From positions 1 to 32,366 of the IMG/VR virus record IMGVR_UViG_3300032267_000329: 32,366 nucleotides of DNA; one strand, given 5' to 3'. Numbering within the stretch: the first letter of the stretch is position 1; each line of letters starts with the position of its first letter. The stretch comes from a virus. Below, in pieces: positions 1 to 10,400 of this stretch. The position numbers and the translations under genes are program-made. The notes under the pieces are model-generated. The model did no database searches, was not told where the DNA came from, and worked only from the letters and a program-made list of their open reading frames with translations.

Positions 1-2409
1 AAACTTATCATAAGACAAAGATTGTTGTGATTCTGGATCTGAGATATCTGCAAGTGCCCAGCCAGAGAAATTGCTTCCAATTCCTACCTGATCCAATGCT
101 TCTTTTACTTCCTGCGCTATAAACCCATAATGATTTCTTGTTCCATAGTAGTTTTTAGATGTATCAACCATTCTTGAGCCGTCGTCATTAAGTATAGGCT
201 GACCATTTTCATCTAAAAATGGCGCATTTGGCTCGTAGTATTTTTTGTATTTTACTGGCCTTAATAAATTAATAAAATTTAAACCTAAATCTGCGTCTAA
301 TATGTCTGTCTTTGCTCTTCTGTCTGACGTAACAATAGTTCCGTTTGTAGCTCTTATGTTTCTCCATATATAAGTGCTTGGAGAAACCACTCCAATATCT
401 GACTCTCCGCTTATAAATGGATACCAGTGTGATACCACTCCAGAGGTACTTACGCTTACCATTGCTATTCCATTGACTCCAAGTACAGAGTATGGACCAT
501 ATCCATTAGGACCAGTAGATCTAGAGTATGAAGTTTTAAATCTATTTGAGCTAGAGTCATTTCCAATTTCAATATCTCTGCCGCTTAGCATTCCTGTTGT
601 AATTTTAGCAGCATCTATGTTAAATGCAGATATAAAATCTGATACAACAGCCCCAGCAGAAATAGTACCAGTAGTTAGTTTTCCACCATTAATTGTAGTG
701 GTTGTAGAAGAACTATTAATGCTGTTAACAATTGCATCTCTATTAAAACTTGTAGATGGAAGTGCTGCATCTGCAGTTGCTTTTGCAGCATTTGCTGCAG
801 TTTTAGCAGTAAACGCATCTGTTGCAGCGGTTTGTGCTGCGGTGCTTGCAGTAGTAGCTTTTCCATCAACAGTAGTTAATTGTGAGGATGTAGCATACCC
901 ACCAATTACTGCGTTGCTAGCATACAGAGTTCCATCTGAAGCAACTCTAAATTTTGCATTTGCATCTGGAGTATTGTTTCCAGCCCACATCACGTAGTCT
1001 CCAGAAGACTTTAGGTAGACGCTGTTTGTTGCTGTAGCACCTATCTGTATTGATCCCGTGCTGTCTAAAGTAATATTGTTTTTATTTATTGTAGTATCGG
1101 CAATATTCCATCCGCCTATTGATCCTCCGTTTGCAGTAATGGTGCCAGTTGATGCGCTGATCGTTACTGATTTTGTTCCATTTGCTACTTTTAATCCTGT
1201 TGAGTTTAAAACAAATCCATTGCCAGAAAGGTTACTATTGGCATCGATGGTGCCATTATATATTGATGCTCCAGTAGTAGACATAAGTAAATTTCCACTA
1301 AACGTTCCACCTCTTGCCGTAACATTTCCATCTACTTCAAATGTAGATCCATCCCATAAAAGATAATTACTTGTTGCCCCGCCAACCTTAAGTCTAGAGC
1401 TATTTGTGGCATTAACATACCAATAGTTGCTGGCATCAAAATACAATCCCTTGTTTGTAGCAACTGATCCTACCCCTACTCCAAATTGAAATGGTCCACC
1501 CGATATGTAGCTTGATACAGATGGTGTACCAGTAACCGTAACATCTGTGCCAGAAATGTATGAAGATGATGTATTGTTGTACTCGTCATAAGTTGCAACT
1601 GCTATCTTATATGTTGATCCTATTGCTAGTCCACCAAGCCTATAAGTTGTGCCAGTGCCTGGGGAATTAACATAAGAGTAGGTTACTCCGTTGTCGTTAC
1701 TAAATCTAATTCTATATCCCCTTATACCTCCGCCTGTTACTGCTGGCCAAGATATGTCTGCATAAGCATTGAACCCTAAATATCCAGATGTGTCTATACC
1801 ACTGCTGACGCTAACTGATGTAACATTAGACGGACCAACTGTGTCTACGGTAATTGGATCTGATGCTTTAAACGGACCAGACACAACACTTTTTTTATGA
1901 TAATCTTGATCTCTTGTGTCTACACGAATCCACCTATTGTTTGTATTTGAAACTAAAATAGTAGCGGAATTTCCAGTTCCACTCCAAACTAAATACTCTT
2001 CTCCTGTAAATGATCCTGTAAGGCTTTCATAAATTTGAGCATCTATAAACCATTTATTAGTAGATAAACTTTTATCTAACGCATCCCATTTTACACCATA
2101 TAATAAAAGCCCTGGGGTAACTGTTAAATTTGAAACCGCTACAGTGTAATCTGGTGCCTGTAAATTAACTACAAAGTTTGCAGATCGTGGGCCAGATATT
2201 AGTTGAGATGGATTATTCGGGTCTTGATAATAGTAAGAAAATGCAAATTGATATTTACCATTTGCAATTACAGCTAACCCAGATCTTTCTACCTTAAATG
2301 CATTTGGATCGGTTTTCCCTGCAGCATTAGCGGCTTCTACATTTGTTGGGCTTAAATCTGCTGGAGAGACATACGTATTTCCATATTTGTCTAAACTATA
2401 ATTTGTCAT
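1..2409 (-). CDS. Large tail fibre with Fn3 and C-terminal S74 chaperone domain (3' end cut off)
   Basis: I translated this by hand. ATG at 2409 overlaps the upstream stop as ATGA, and the frame stays open for 803 codons to the window edge. An Fn3-like domain lies at about residues 185-290. Ser/Thr/Gly-rich beta repeats and an Ala-rich segment follow, then a peptidase S74 intramolecular chaperone domain from about Ser695 (motif S-D-R-R-A-K, later G-F-I-A-Q-E-V-K). In this family the chaperone trimerises the fibre and then cuts itself off just before that serine. By comparison with the S74 gene at 25966-27066, only about 25 residues are missing. Position after the hub and tail-tip genes suggests a host-recognition fibre. 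S74 assignment is firm; receptor binding is inferred. Confidence 0.88.
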   Translation of the reverse strand, partial: MTNYSLDKYGNTYVSPADLSPTNVEAANAAGKTDPNAFKVERSGLAVIANGKYQFAFSYYYQDPNNPSQLISGPRSANFVVNLQAPDYTVAVSNLTVTPGLLLYGVKWDALDKSLSTNKWFIDAQIYESLTGSFTGEEYLVWSGTGNSATILVSNTNNRWIRVDTRDQDYHKKSVVSGPFKASDPITVDTVGPSNVTSVSVSSGIDTSGYLGFNAYADISWPAVTGGGIRGYRIRFSNDNGVTYSYVNSPGTGTTYRLGGLAIGSTYKIAVATYDEYNNTSSSYISGTDVTVTGTPSVSSYISGGPFQFGVGVGSVATNKGLYFDASNYWYVNATNSSRLKVGGATSNYLLWDGSTFEVDGNVTARGGTFSGNLLMSTTGASIYNGTIDANSNLSGNGFVLNSTGLKVANGTKSVTISASTGTITANGGSIGGWNIADTTINKNNITLDSTGSIQIGATATNSVYLKSSGDYVMWAGNNTPDANAKFRVASDGTLYASNAVIGGYATSSQLTTVDGKATTASTAAQTAATDAFTAKTAANAAKATADAALPSTSFNRDAIVNSINSSSTTTTINGGKLTTGTISAGAVVSDFISAFNIDAAKITTGMLSGRDIEIGNDSSSNRFKTSYSRSTGPNGYGPYSVLGVNGIAMVSVSTSGVVSHWYPFISGESDIGVVSPSTYIWRNIRATNGTIVTSDRRAKTDILDADLGLNFINLLRPVKYKKYYEPNAPFLDENGQPILNDDGSRMVDTSKNYYGTRNHYGFIAQEVKEALDQVGIGSNFSGWALADISDPESQQSLSYDKF
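253..289 (-). repeat. Copy A of a DNA repeat shared by two S74 fibre genes
   Basis: A 12-base match (253-264) and an exact 22-base match (268-289) recur at 26221-26232 and 26236-26257. Both copies encode the L-G-L-N-F-I-N and following residues of an S74 domain. Most of the rest of the two domains has diverged at DNA level, so this is a conserved patch of paralogous or recombined chaperone modules rather than a mobile repeat. Confidence 0.75.
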
Positions 2410-3290
2410 AAATATCCAATATTTATTTTATATTCTATGTCCATCTCTACCCCTAATTTTTTAATTATAGGAGTTGTCAAAACAGATCTGCTGATTAATC
2501 CATACTGAGTATTATAGGAGTCGTCATCATTAACCCTCAGTCCGTCTAATAGCACGTTTGCTGTGCCGCTGGCCGCCTTAATTCCCACTTCAATTGTAGT
2601 TATTGCCGAGAAATCTACGGCATCTGTAGACGAATATGTAGAGTTAAATAGGTTAGACATTGATGTTTTTAATATTTTATTACCTACTGAAGACTGTGCT
2701 GGAAATCTAATTTCTTTGTATGCGGTAGGAGAACTATACATCTTAATAAATATATAATTTAGATTTAAATCTCTTTGATTAAAAGCAATACTAATTGAAT
2801 CATTTACTCCATATCCAGAAATATCAAATAGAGTATCTAGTTTATATGACTTAGAGTTTCCAGATGTTGCTGACAAAGAAAATAATGTTGAACCGATTAA
2901 TGGGGATGGGCTTGTTACCGTGGTTGGCTGATTACCACTTGAATCGTACCAGGGATAAACATTTTCAAATGAAGAGATATAGTTAGAAGAATAATCTGTA
3001 TTCTTTATGTCTACTGAAGGGAACAGACCCATTTCATATATTACACCCTCGACATCAGTAGGCAGCGTTGTTTTATAAACAACAGAATATGTAGTAACTC
3101 CAGTGCCCGTATTGGTTTGAATATCGGAGCTTCCTAGGAATACTCCAGACCTATAAAATTCAAACTCTAAATCTGTATCGTTAACAGAGGCAGCAGTAGA
3201 CCCTATTCCTATTGCTATGTCCTTTTTATTAAAATTTAATCCATTAGCCAAATAAGATGTTATAAACCTTTTACCAAATTTTGTTATCAT
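2406..3290 (-). CDS. Minor tail / tail-tip protein with possible carbohydrate-binding C-terminal half
   Basis: 294 aa; overlaps its upstream neighbour by ATGA and hands over to the fibre gene by another ATGA. Residues 25-60 carry an I-G-I-G-S-T-A-A-S...D-T-D-L-E-F-E pattern seen at the N-terminus of many tail-tip and baseplate proteins that carry fibres. Residues about 130-260 have alternating hydrophobic strands ending in L-L-D-G-L-R-V, which looks like a jelly-roll carbohydrate-binding module; that part is inference. The tight coupling with the fibre suggests it is the fibre's attachment partner. I do not recognise a named family. Confidence 0.7.
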   Translation of the reverse strand: MITKFGKRFITSYLANGLNFNKKDIAIGIGSTAASVNDTDLEFEFYRSGVFLGSSDIQTNTGTGVTTYSVVYKTTLPTDVEGVIYEMGLFPSVDIKNTDYSSNYISSFENVYPWYDSSGNQPTTVTSPSPLIGSTLFSLSATSGNSKSYKLDTLFDISGYGVNDSISIAFNQRDLNLNYIFIKMYSSPTAYKEIRFPAQSSVGNKILKTSMSNLFNSTYSSTDAVDFSAITTIEVGIKAASGTANVLLDGLRVNDDDSYNTQYGLISRSVLTTPIIKKLGVEMDIEYKINIGYL

Positions 3291-3703
3291 GCTAAAAACA
3301 CTCCCTTAACAATATCTCCAACGCTATTTTTTACTTCAAAAGTAACTCTTAAAAATCTATTATTATTTTTGTCATAGTATATGTCTGGATCAGTAATCAC
3401 TTGTCCAGACGAATATCGTGTTCCATTTTTTCCTATTAAAGTTATGTCTTCTAGATTTGGAGCAAGAAGTGATGAGTCTGATGTGCCAACAATATCAAAT
3501 AAATCTAAAATATCTTCTAGGTCATCGTCTTCAGATCCTGGGGTACTAGGAACAAATGTCTTTTCAACCTTGTTTGTATAGATATTTACAAGATCGTATT
3601 GATCTTTTTTGATTGTATCAAGTAATGGAGAGTCTATTGGTAACTGTGGCTTTACTCCACCAGCTACCTGGGATTTACCGACTTTTGGATTCTTTTTACT
3701 CAT
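3287..3703 (-). CDS. Small tail-region protein of unknown function
   Basis: 138 aa, not recognised. The N-terminal half is polar with an acidic stretch (E-D-D-D-L-E-D-I-L-D) near residue 60. The C-terminal half (about 85-138) is beta-rich and contains N-G-T-R-Y-S-S-G-Q. It lies between the hub and the tail-tip gene, so a minor tail role is likely. No Shine-Dalgarno precedes the ATG; instead an extended -10 box ends six bases upstream, so it may be translated from a leaderless mRNA. Confidence 0.6.
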   Translation of the reverse strand: MSKKNPKVGKSQVAGGVKPQLPIDSPLLDTIKKDQYDLVNIYTNKVEKTFVPSTPGSEDDDLEDILDLFDIVGTSDSSLLAPNLEDITLIGKNGTRYSSGQVITDPDIYYDKNNNRFLRVTFEVKNSVGDIVKGVFLA

Positions 3704-3709
3704 ATAAAG

Positions 3710-3720
3710 ATTCTACCATT
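3710..3720 (-). promoter_or_regulatory. Extended -10 promoter, leaderless type
   Basis: Minus strand reads AATGGTAGAAT, an extended -10 (TGG + TAGAAT), followed by exactly six bases and the ATG at 3703. No good -35 was seen. It is one of several near-identical boxes in the window. Confidence 0.55.
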
Positions 3721-3723
3721 TCT

Positions 3724-6700
3724 TTAAACATAAATCGACCTACATACAAGAGTTGTTGAGCTCATTTCCCCATACTCATTATTGGTATCTAAAACAATAT
3801 ATTTACCTGCTGTTTGTCCAGTGTCTTCGCTTGAGTATACTAGATTTTCTGGATAAGAAATTTCTACTACGTCTCCAATATCAATTAATGGGTTTGGGAA
3901 CACGTCTATTGTTAAAACTGTTTGCTGTTTAGACCATTGAGTTTTCATCCAGTCTGAAAGATTTTTAGCCTCTGATTCTTTTTGTATCCAGACTGAGTCA
4001 AATGAGACCTGCTCTTCCGTGCTGGTGGCTGACATGGATGGATCTATGTACTCAAATGGATCAAGAGGGGAAATGCTTTCTCCAACGACAACAAAACTTT
4101 TTTCTCCGCCATCGGCAAAATCTATAAATGTTCCAGTATTATTTAATATATAAGCCTCTATGCCAAATGAGTTGGCGTCGTAGCCAAGTATAGATGCGTT
4201 TGGGTTTAAAATAATTTGTGGATATTTTACAAAACCAGGTCGTGTAGCATACTTTGTAGATATCTTTTTAATTTCTCTTGCTACTGGTCCAAATTCTTTT
4301 ATCCACGGAGATTTTGCTAAACTAGATGACCATCCGTTTGACAGGAAGTCTCCAAATACATTTTTAATTGCTCCTGTAGACTGCAAGTAAGATCCATAGT
4401 TATCTGTGGAGCTTGAATTGAAAAAATCATCTTTATTTAAAACACAAGAGTATACATAGTCAAACGCCACTTCACCAGATATGGAAATCAAACCAATTTT
4501 ATTAGTAATAGATATTGGCTCGTTATCTGTAGCTGTAATTACAGTATTGTTAAATTTAATTTTAAATACTCTACTTAATGGATTTGCTTGAGAAACCTTA
4601 ATGTCTATCCTGTATAACTCTCCACCCGACACTCCAGTAATTGAGTTGTCTTCAGTTTTTTGTGTATCGGAAACTGCAGTTTCAACTCCATTTATTAATT
4701 TAAACAATTGAACATCTCTTGCCCCTAAACCTTTGTTAGCAACGTTTTGAGATGTTGCAATTTTTAAAATATACCCGTTGAGATTATTTGCAGATAGGCC
4801 AACTCCAATTGCTGCAGTAGACATTTGGTCACCAGTCGTTCTGCCTTGAGTAGTTGTTTTTAATTTAAAGAACATAGCTGATCCTACGGAAAAATATTTT
4901 TCAGTAGAGAAGGGATCTGAGTTAATTGTAGCAAAATAGCTTGAGCCAGATGAGGGGGCTGTCATGGTTAATAGAGAAGAAGAAATAGATTTTCCAGCAC
5001 TATCTGTGGACTGCAATGAAAATATAGAGTTATCTGCTGTATTTGTTTTTGATGCAAAATTAACTATTGCTCCAGACCATTCATTTTTTAAAGACGCTAG
5101 ATCAACCTGGTGCTGTGTTCCAACTCCAACTCCATTACCCGTGGCGTTAAAAGAATTTCTTTCTTTAATTCTATATCTTAATGTAGATTTAAAAGATCCA
5201 ATTTTACTTTCACCCAAATACTTTGCAATATCTGCATCAGAAGTTATCCATCTTTTTGTAGTAGTATTAGGAGCACTAAGCGGCTCATATTGAAACTCTA
5301 TTGCATCATACTCAACAACTTCATTATTAACTAAAAAATATCCAGACTTGTTATAGAATTCGTTGTCGGCTAAACTTGAATAAACGGTTATTGGTGATAA
5401 AGATACGGTGCCAAGTGGGCAATCTGTTTCTGCTGGCTGACTTGCATTTAGCGTAGATTGTAGGGCTGCTGCACCAAGCACTGACGGTGGAGACACATAT
5501 AAAAAGTCTGAAGAGCCTTTATAGTTTGTACTTATTATCGGGGTATATATTACTTTCACTGATTTAGTTGACGGCACAACTTCTTTATTCAATGAAATAA
5601 TATTAGGCAAATCTGTTAATTTTTTTGAATTTCTGAATTTAAAAACAGAAGATCTAGTTTTATCAAAAACATAATCTCTTGGATAAAACTGAAGAACATC
5701 ATTATTGTCAAAAGTTGCAATCATCTGTGTATCTTTGCATAGCTCTTGAATATGCTGCCAGACTGTCTTTGACCCATCTGTGTACCAATAGAGTGGAACT
5801 ATTGTTGCCGAGTCTGCTACTAAAGTATTATTTTTAGCATATGTATTAAAATTATAATTTGTGAATCCTATTGAGTCTAACAGTCTTCTAATGATTGCTT
5901 GTGAGGGAGCTGACTGTATTACAATGTCTGGTGCCAAGATCTCTTGTAAGAATTTTCCTCCGTCTAGGCCCTGTATCTCCATAGCACCGAATTCATTAAT
6001 GCTAAAAGAATCTATGTAGAATGTTCCTTGCGGTACTTTTTCTGATTCAATAACGTTATATGGGATTACTTTTACATTTTTATATAGATTAATTTTATTT
6101 TTATTAAAAGAATATGTTTTGTCATACTCTATTCCTGACCTATCAAACCCTTCCAGGGACAGGCTTAATGAATTAGAGGTAACCTGCCCAACGGGTACAA
6201 TTCCATAGGAGTCGCTTGATGATGTTTTTGATGTTTTAAAATTAATTAGTTTGTCAGATATATCCTTTATATATCTAGCCCCTACCTCGATAACACCTAA
6301 AAATGAATTTGCTACGCTTATTGTTTCTACGGATACAATTATCTTTTTTATATTAAATGGAGTTGAAGGAGAAGCAAATTTTGTAGTAGACCATGATGAT
6401 CCGTTATAGTATAAATTGAACACGCCATCATCTGGAACTACCCCATTTGTAGATATTGTAGACTCCGCTCCAGAATGATCCTGAATTTTTATAGACCAGT
6501 TTGCTGGCTTGGAGTATGCCGTTTCAAACTTTATAACTATTAAATTAGATACTGCAGTTTTTGCAACTGGGTACTCTACTGTAAAATTACAATTTGAAAG
6601 AGAGTAGTTTGCCGCTTGAGGAGATAGCCAAAACTTATATTGGTTTTTTGCACTAGAAAAGTATGTTCTTGTTTTTAAGTCTCCAGCAACATTATACTTT

Positions 6701-6981
6701 GGGATACTCGTAATAACATTTGGGTTTAAAATAAAATACTGAATGCCTGAAACGCTAGGCCTTCTTGGATCAATAATGCTTGTAAGAGGGAAAAGCTTTT
6801 TGAATGGTTCATAAGACTTGTTAGTAGATGGGTCTATTTTTACTTGTGAAGCAACTGGAGAAGATATAGATACCCCACTAATTAAATCGTTCATATTGTA
6901 CTCTAGCCAGCAACCTCCAGACATTGAGTACGATGATGATTGATTTATTTTATCGAGTACCGTTTGGCTTACAGATTGCAT
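3724..6981 (-). CDS. Tail hub / tail-associated protein with inserted jelly-roll domain
   Basis: 1085 aa; starts by a TAATG overlap with the previous gene. Residues about 235-435 look like the beta-rich core of siphophage hub (Tal-like) proteins, including W-Q-H-I-Q-E-L-C-K and F-D-N-N-D-V-L-Q-F. Residues about 1000-1085 have W-S-K-Q-Q...N-P-L-I-D-I-G-D-V-V-E-I, a pattern typical of the C-terminal hub barrel. Between them, residues about 640-850 resemble a concanavalin/jelly-roll insert that could bind sugar. The order tape measure, distal tail-like protein, hub agrees. The hub role is likely; the insert's sugar binding is a guess. No peptidase or lysozyme motif was noticed. Confidence 0.75.
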   Translation of the reverse strand: MQSVSQTVLDKINQSSSYSMSGGCWLEYNMNDLISGVSISSPVASQVKIDPSTNKSYEPFKKLFPLTSIIDPRRPSVSGIQYFILNPNVITSIPKYNVAGDLKTRTYFSSAKNQYKFWLSPQAANYSLSNCNFTVEYPVAKTAVSNLIVIKFETAYSKPANWSIKIQDHSGAESTISTNGVVPDDGVFNLYYNGSSWSTTKFASPSTPFNIKKIIVSVETISVANSFLGVIEVGARYIKDISDKLINFKTSKTSSSDSYGIVPVGQVTSNSLSLSLEGFDRSGIEYDKTYSFNKNKINLYKNVKVIPYNVIESEKVPQGTFYIDSFSINEFGAMEIQGLDGGKFLQEILAPDIVIQSAPSQAIIRRLLDSIGFTNYNFNTYAKNNTLVADSATIVPLYWYTDGSKTVWQHIQELCKDTQMIATFDNNDVLQFYPRDYVFDKTRSSVFKFRNSKKLTDLPNIISLNKEVVPSTKSVKVIYTPIISTNYKGSSDFLYVSPPSVLGAAALQSTLNASQPAETDCPLGTVSLSPITVYSSLADNEFYNKSGYFLVNNEVVEYDAIEFQYEPLSAPNTTTKRWITSDADIAKYLGESKIGSFKSTLRYRIKERNSFNATGNGVGVGTQHQVDLASLKNEWSGAIVNFASKTNTADNSIFSLQSTDSAGKSISSSLLTMTAPSSGSSYFATINSDPFSTEKYFSVGSAMFFKLKTTTQGRTTGDQMSTAAIGVGLSANNLNGYILKIATSQNVANKGLGARDVQLFKLINGVETAVSDTQKTEDNSITGVSGGELYRIDIKVSQANPLSRVFKIKFNNTVITATDNEPISITNKIGLISISGEVAFDYVYSCVLNKDDFFNSSSTDNYGSYLQSTGAIKNVFGDFLSNGWSSSLAKSPWIKEFGPVAREIKKISTKYATRPGFVKYPQIILNPNASILGYDANSFGIEAYILNNTGTFIDFADGGEKSFVVVGESISPLDPFEYIDPSMSATSTEEQVSFDSVWIQKESEAKNLSDWMKTQWSKQQTVLTIDVFPNPLIDIGDVVEISYPENLVYSSEDTGQTAGKYIVLDTNNEYGEMSSTTLVCRSIYV

Positions 6982-7430
6982 TATACTTCTACCAGTGAAA
7001 TACTAACGTCCCAAAAAGCCTGTGCCGCATCGCTTGTTTTCTCTTTTACATTTCTTTTTATTAATGAAAATGAGCAAGACTCAAATGATGCAAAAAATTC
7101 TTCTGTTCTTGATAAATTATATGCAATTTTTGCAGTAAATGTTGTTTGTCCAAGTGCGCTTGTGTAGAATGACTTTATGTCTTCGGCTCCCCATCCACCA
7201 TCAACGGTCATGGTTGAATATGATGGGACCATGCTCCACGAAACAGATAATGATTTTTTATCTGCAATGAATAATTTTCTTAAAGTTCCATTTGCCATTC
7301 TTACAGACTGATCAATTCTTTCTACATCAACCTGAATAGGAGATCTATTGTGTTCGGTTAATTTTTGAAATGTTCCAGTAGCATCCTTAACAAATAAGGC
7401 TGATCCGACTGGTAAAATTAAAGCTGCCAT
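6981..7430 (-). CDS. Distal-tail-like minor tail protein
   Basis: 149 aa, overlapping by single bases both the tape measure stop and the hub start (TAATG at each end). Beta-rich, with V-D-V-E-R-I-D-Q-S near residue 35 and W-D-V-S-I-S-L-V-E at the C-terminus, as in small tail proteins that join the tube to the hub. The family was not identified by sequence; the position immediately after the tape measure is the main argument for a distal tail role. Confidence 0.6.
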   Translation of the reverse strand: MAALILPVGSALFVKDATGTFQKLTEHNRSPIQVDVERIDQSVRMANGTLRKLFIADKKSLSVSWSMVPSYSTMTVDGGWGAEDIKSFYTSALGQTTFTAKIAYNLSRTEEFFASFESCSFSLIKRNVKEKTSDAAQAFWDVSISLVEV

Positions 7431-10400
7431 TATATAGACTTACTCTCCCCGACCATTTTTATATTAACCTTAGCCTTGTTTCCAATAACTGCTTCGGCTT
7501 TTCTAACAATCATATTTGCAAGAGCTGTTGTGTCCATTCCATCTGTTGCAGTTATGTATTGATTAAGTGTAACATATGAAGGACTATCCTGTCTAGACAT
7601 TGCCTGTGTTCCACTAATTTTTGATTGTGAAGGAACAGAGTATTGCATATTATTAATTTTTTCAAGTAATGGTAAGACTCCTGGCTGTCTAACAGCATTA
7701 GCATTTACAATAAATTCTCCGTTAGAAACATATGCACCACTAGCATATTTACCCTTTGGAAGACTTGGCATATATATTGAATCAGATGTTCCAGTTCCAG
7801 GACCAGAAAGAAGTCCTCCATCTTTATAAGACTTAATTGATGTTCCGTCTGGAGTTGAAGCATACCAGGCTCCTATTGCTTTTTTACCTTCATAAACTAA
7901 ACCATTCATCATATATGTATAGTCACCTTGAACCCATTGCGTTTTATGTAATTTAGCAAATGCTCTTGAGGCCTGTCCTCTATCTAGCCATGTCTTACCA
8001 GTTAATTTAGAATCTGGTATCACATAAGTTTCTGCCGCCCCAGCTGGGCCAGCAACTGGCATAGAGTTATAAGTCTTTTGATCAATTTCTTTACCTGCAG
8101 CATCATAATATTTACCTTTAGAAGATTTTCCAGCTACCTTTGATTGGTCTGCTTTAGATAGTGAAGATGGCCCAGTGCCTGTCATATCTACTGTCTTACC
8201 GCTAATAGTAATATTGCCATTAACAACTATTCCTTTTGCTAATAGGGCGGCTTCAATTGCATCTGGAGTACCTGCCATAATTTTAAGTGCCTTATCTGCT
8301 ATTTGACTTTGAGTTAAATTAGTTGGAGTTTTTTCTCCAGCAGCCGCCGCAGATGTAGCAATTAATTTACCTGAGTCAATTTGACCATTTGGTGTTTTAG
8401 TATACTCAGCAAGAGTTTTTCCTGCTATTTTTGCATTTGTATACAAAGTAGTCATTGCAGAATTTACATTATTTACAGCTGTTTTTTGATCTTCTAGTTT
8501 CTTTTTAAATGAGTCTAGGCTTTCGGCAGCAATTGCAGCTTTATCAGCTAAATCCTGATTTTTGTTTGAAATATTTTCAATAGCTTTCTTTAATGGTTCA
8601 TTAGCTTTTTCATTAGCAGTATCAATAGCTTTAGTCTGTGCATCTGTTTGTTGTTGAGAAGTTAAAGATTCTAAATCAATTCTTAATGACTGGGCAAGAC
8701 CAGTATCTCCAGTTGCATTAGCATTCTGTATAGCAAGTCTAGTCTTTTCAATTTCTCTTCCCAAATCAGCATCTTTTTGTTTTTCAGCTAGGGCCTTTTT
8801 TCTAGATTCAGCTAACTTATTGTTAGCTTCAATTTGTTTATTTAGAGAAGCAAGCATATCTCTGTCAGAAATTTGTTGTTTTGCTGTTTGTGTTTTTAAA
8901 CTTAAAACGTAACCCTTTACTTTTTTATCAAGAGCGTCAATAGCATCATATTGCTTTGATAGAATCCCTTTTCTATTTGATGCTTCAACTTGTGTGCCAA
9001 CTTCATTAAATACTTTAGCAAGTGCTCCCGCCTGCTCATTTGTAAGAGCATTAATATTTCCTCTAAATCCTTTTGCTGCAAGCTCAAGTTTAGCCCATAC
9101 GGTAACTAGGCTTTCTGTACCGTTAAATAGCTGTGCCATTTCTTTATTAGACTTAGACAATTCTTTTACAACATCTTTTCCAATTTGTCCTCTAGCACCT
9201 TCTTTTGCATTTATTTGATCAAGAACTATTTTTGTGGCTTCTGATATGCTTAATGATTTTAATTTGCCAGAAGTATCTTTATTTACTAGCTTTTCTCTTT
9301 TTTCAATCAAATCATTAATGGCAGTTTCTATTGCTTGTGTAGCAGTATTAAATGAAAGTGCCTGTTCTTTCTTACCTTCATTTTTTCTAGATGCTCCAAA
9401 ATCAACAACTGCCTGAACTGCGTTTGTCTGTGGATCTTTTATTGAATTGAATAATGGATTTTGCATAGTAGCAGATCTTGCTTGATTTGCTTGATCTGAT
9501 AGTTGCAAGGCAGCATACAGTTTTTTAGTTGCTTCTTCTGCGGACATTCCCGCAGCAATAAACTGTTCTTTTATTCTACGGACAGCATCTGGAATTTTCT
9601 CGCTGGGCTGCTTGTTAAGAGAAGCAATAATATCTGGCATTGTTGTTTTTACTTCTTCTTTTAATTTTTTATACTCTGCAACAGTTAAAGAAAATGGAGT
9701 CCCAGCACTTAGCATGCTATCGTAGATCAGCTTATTGGCTTCTGCCGTATCTTTTGCTGCTTGAACTGTTTCTTTTACTTTCTTTCCAAAATCTCTGAAT
9801 TGTAGCCCAGCTTTTTTAGCTGCTTCTTCTGTTAGCCCAAACGAAACTTGATTTAATCTTTGTCCTTCTTTATAGTTATTCCATGCCTTATATCCTGCAA
9901 CTAAGGCTGTTGTAACCCCAGCTAATATTAAATTTCCTCTTGAGAAAATCTTTAAGGTATTTCCTAATACACTACCTAGTCTAGCAAGTACTTGGCTGGA
10001 TGCCTTTCCTTCTTTTGACATACTTGTTAAATGTGTAACTGTTTTTGCAAAGATAGGATCTTTTAGGTTTGGAGTATTAAATCCTCCACTTTTAAGTAGT
10101 GGGCCTTCCATTCCCTCTGGCCTTGTAAAGCTAGGTGGCCTCTTTGATAATTTAGCAGCTCCCATATTACCCATAAGTAAAAATGGTAATAGGCTTCCGA
10201 GTTGGCTTATTATAGATCCAGAGGTTCCACCAATTTTCCCACCAAGGAAATTGGCTCCCATGCCAACTCCACCAAGCATAGCCAGCGATCCAATCATTCC
10301 GCCCATTCCATACGCAGGAATTTTTCCACCAGAGTTCATACCTGGAATAATTTTTCCACTTTGGCTTGGACTAAATAATTCTGGTCCCTTTTCTCCAACT

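Noticed and set aside
374-997. Long plus-strand open frame opposite the fibre gene
   Set aside because: Ala/Val-rich shadow of Ser/Thr/Ala-rich fibre repeats; no ribosome site, and the minus frame is continuous with clear S74 and Fn3 domains. The same holds for the other plus-strand frames, for example 13140-13493 and 13635-13973.
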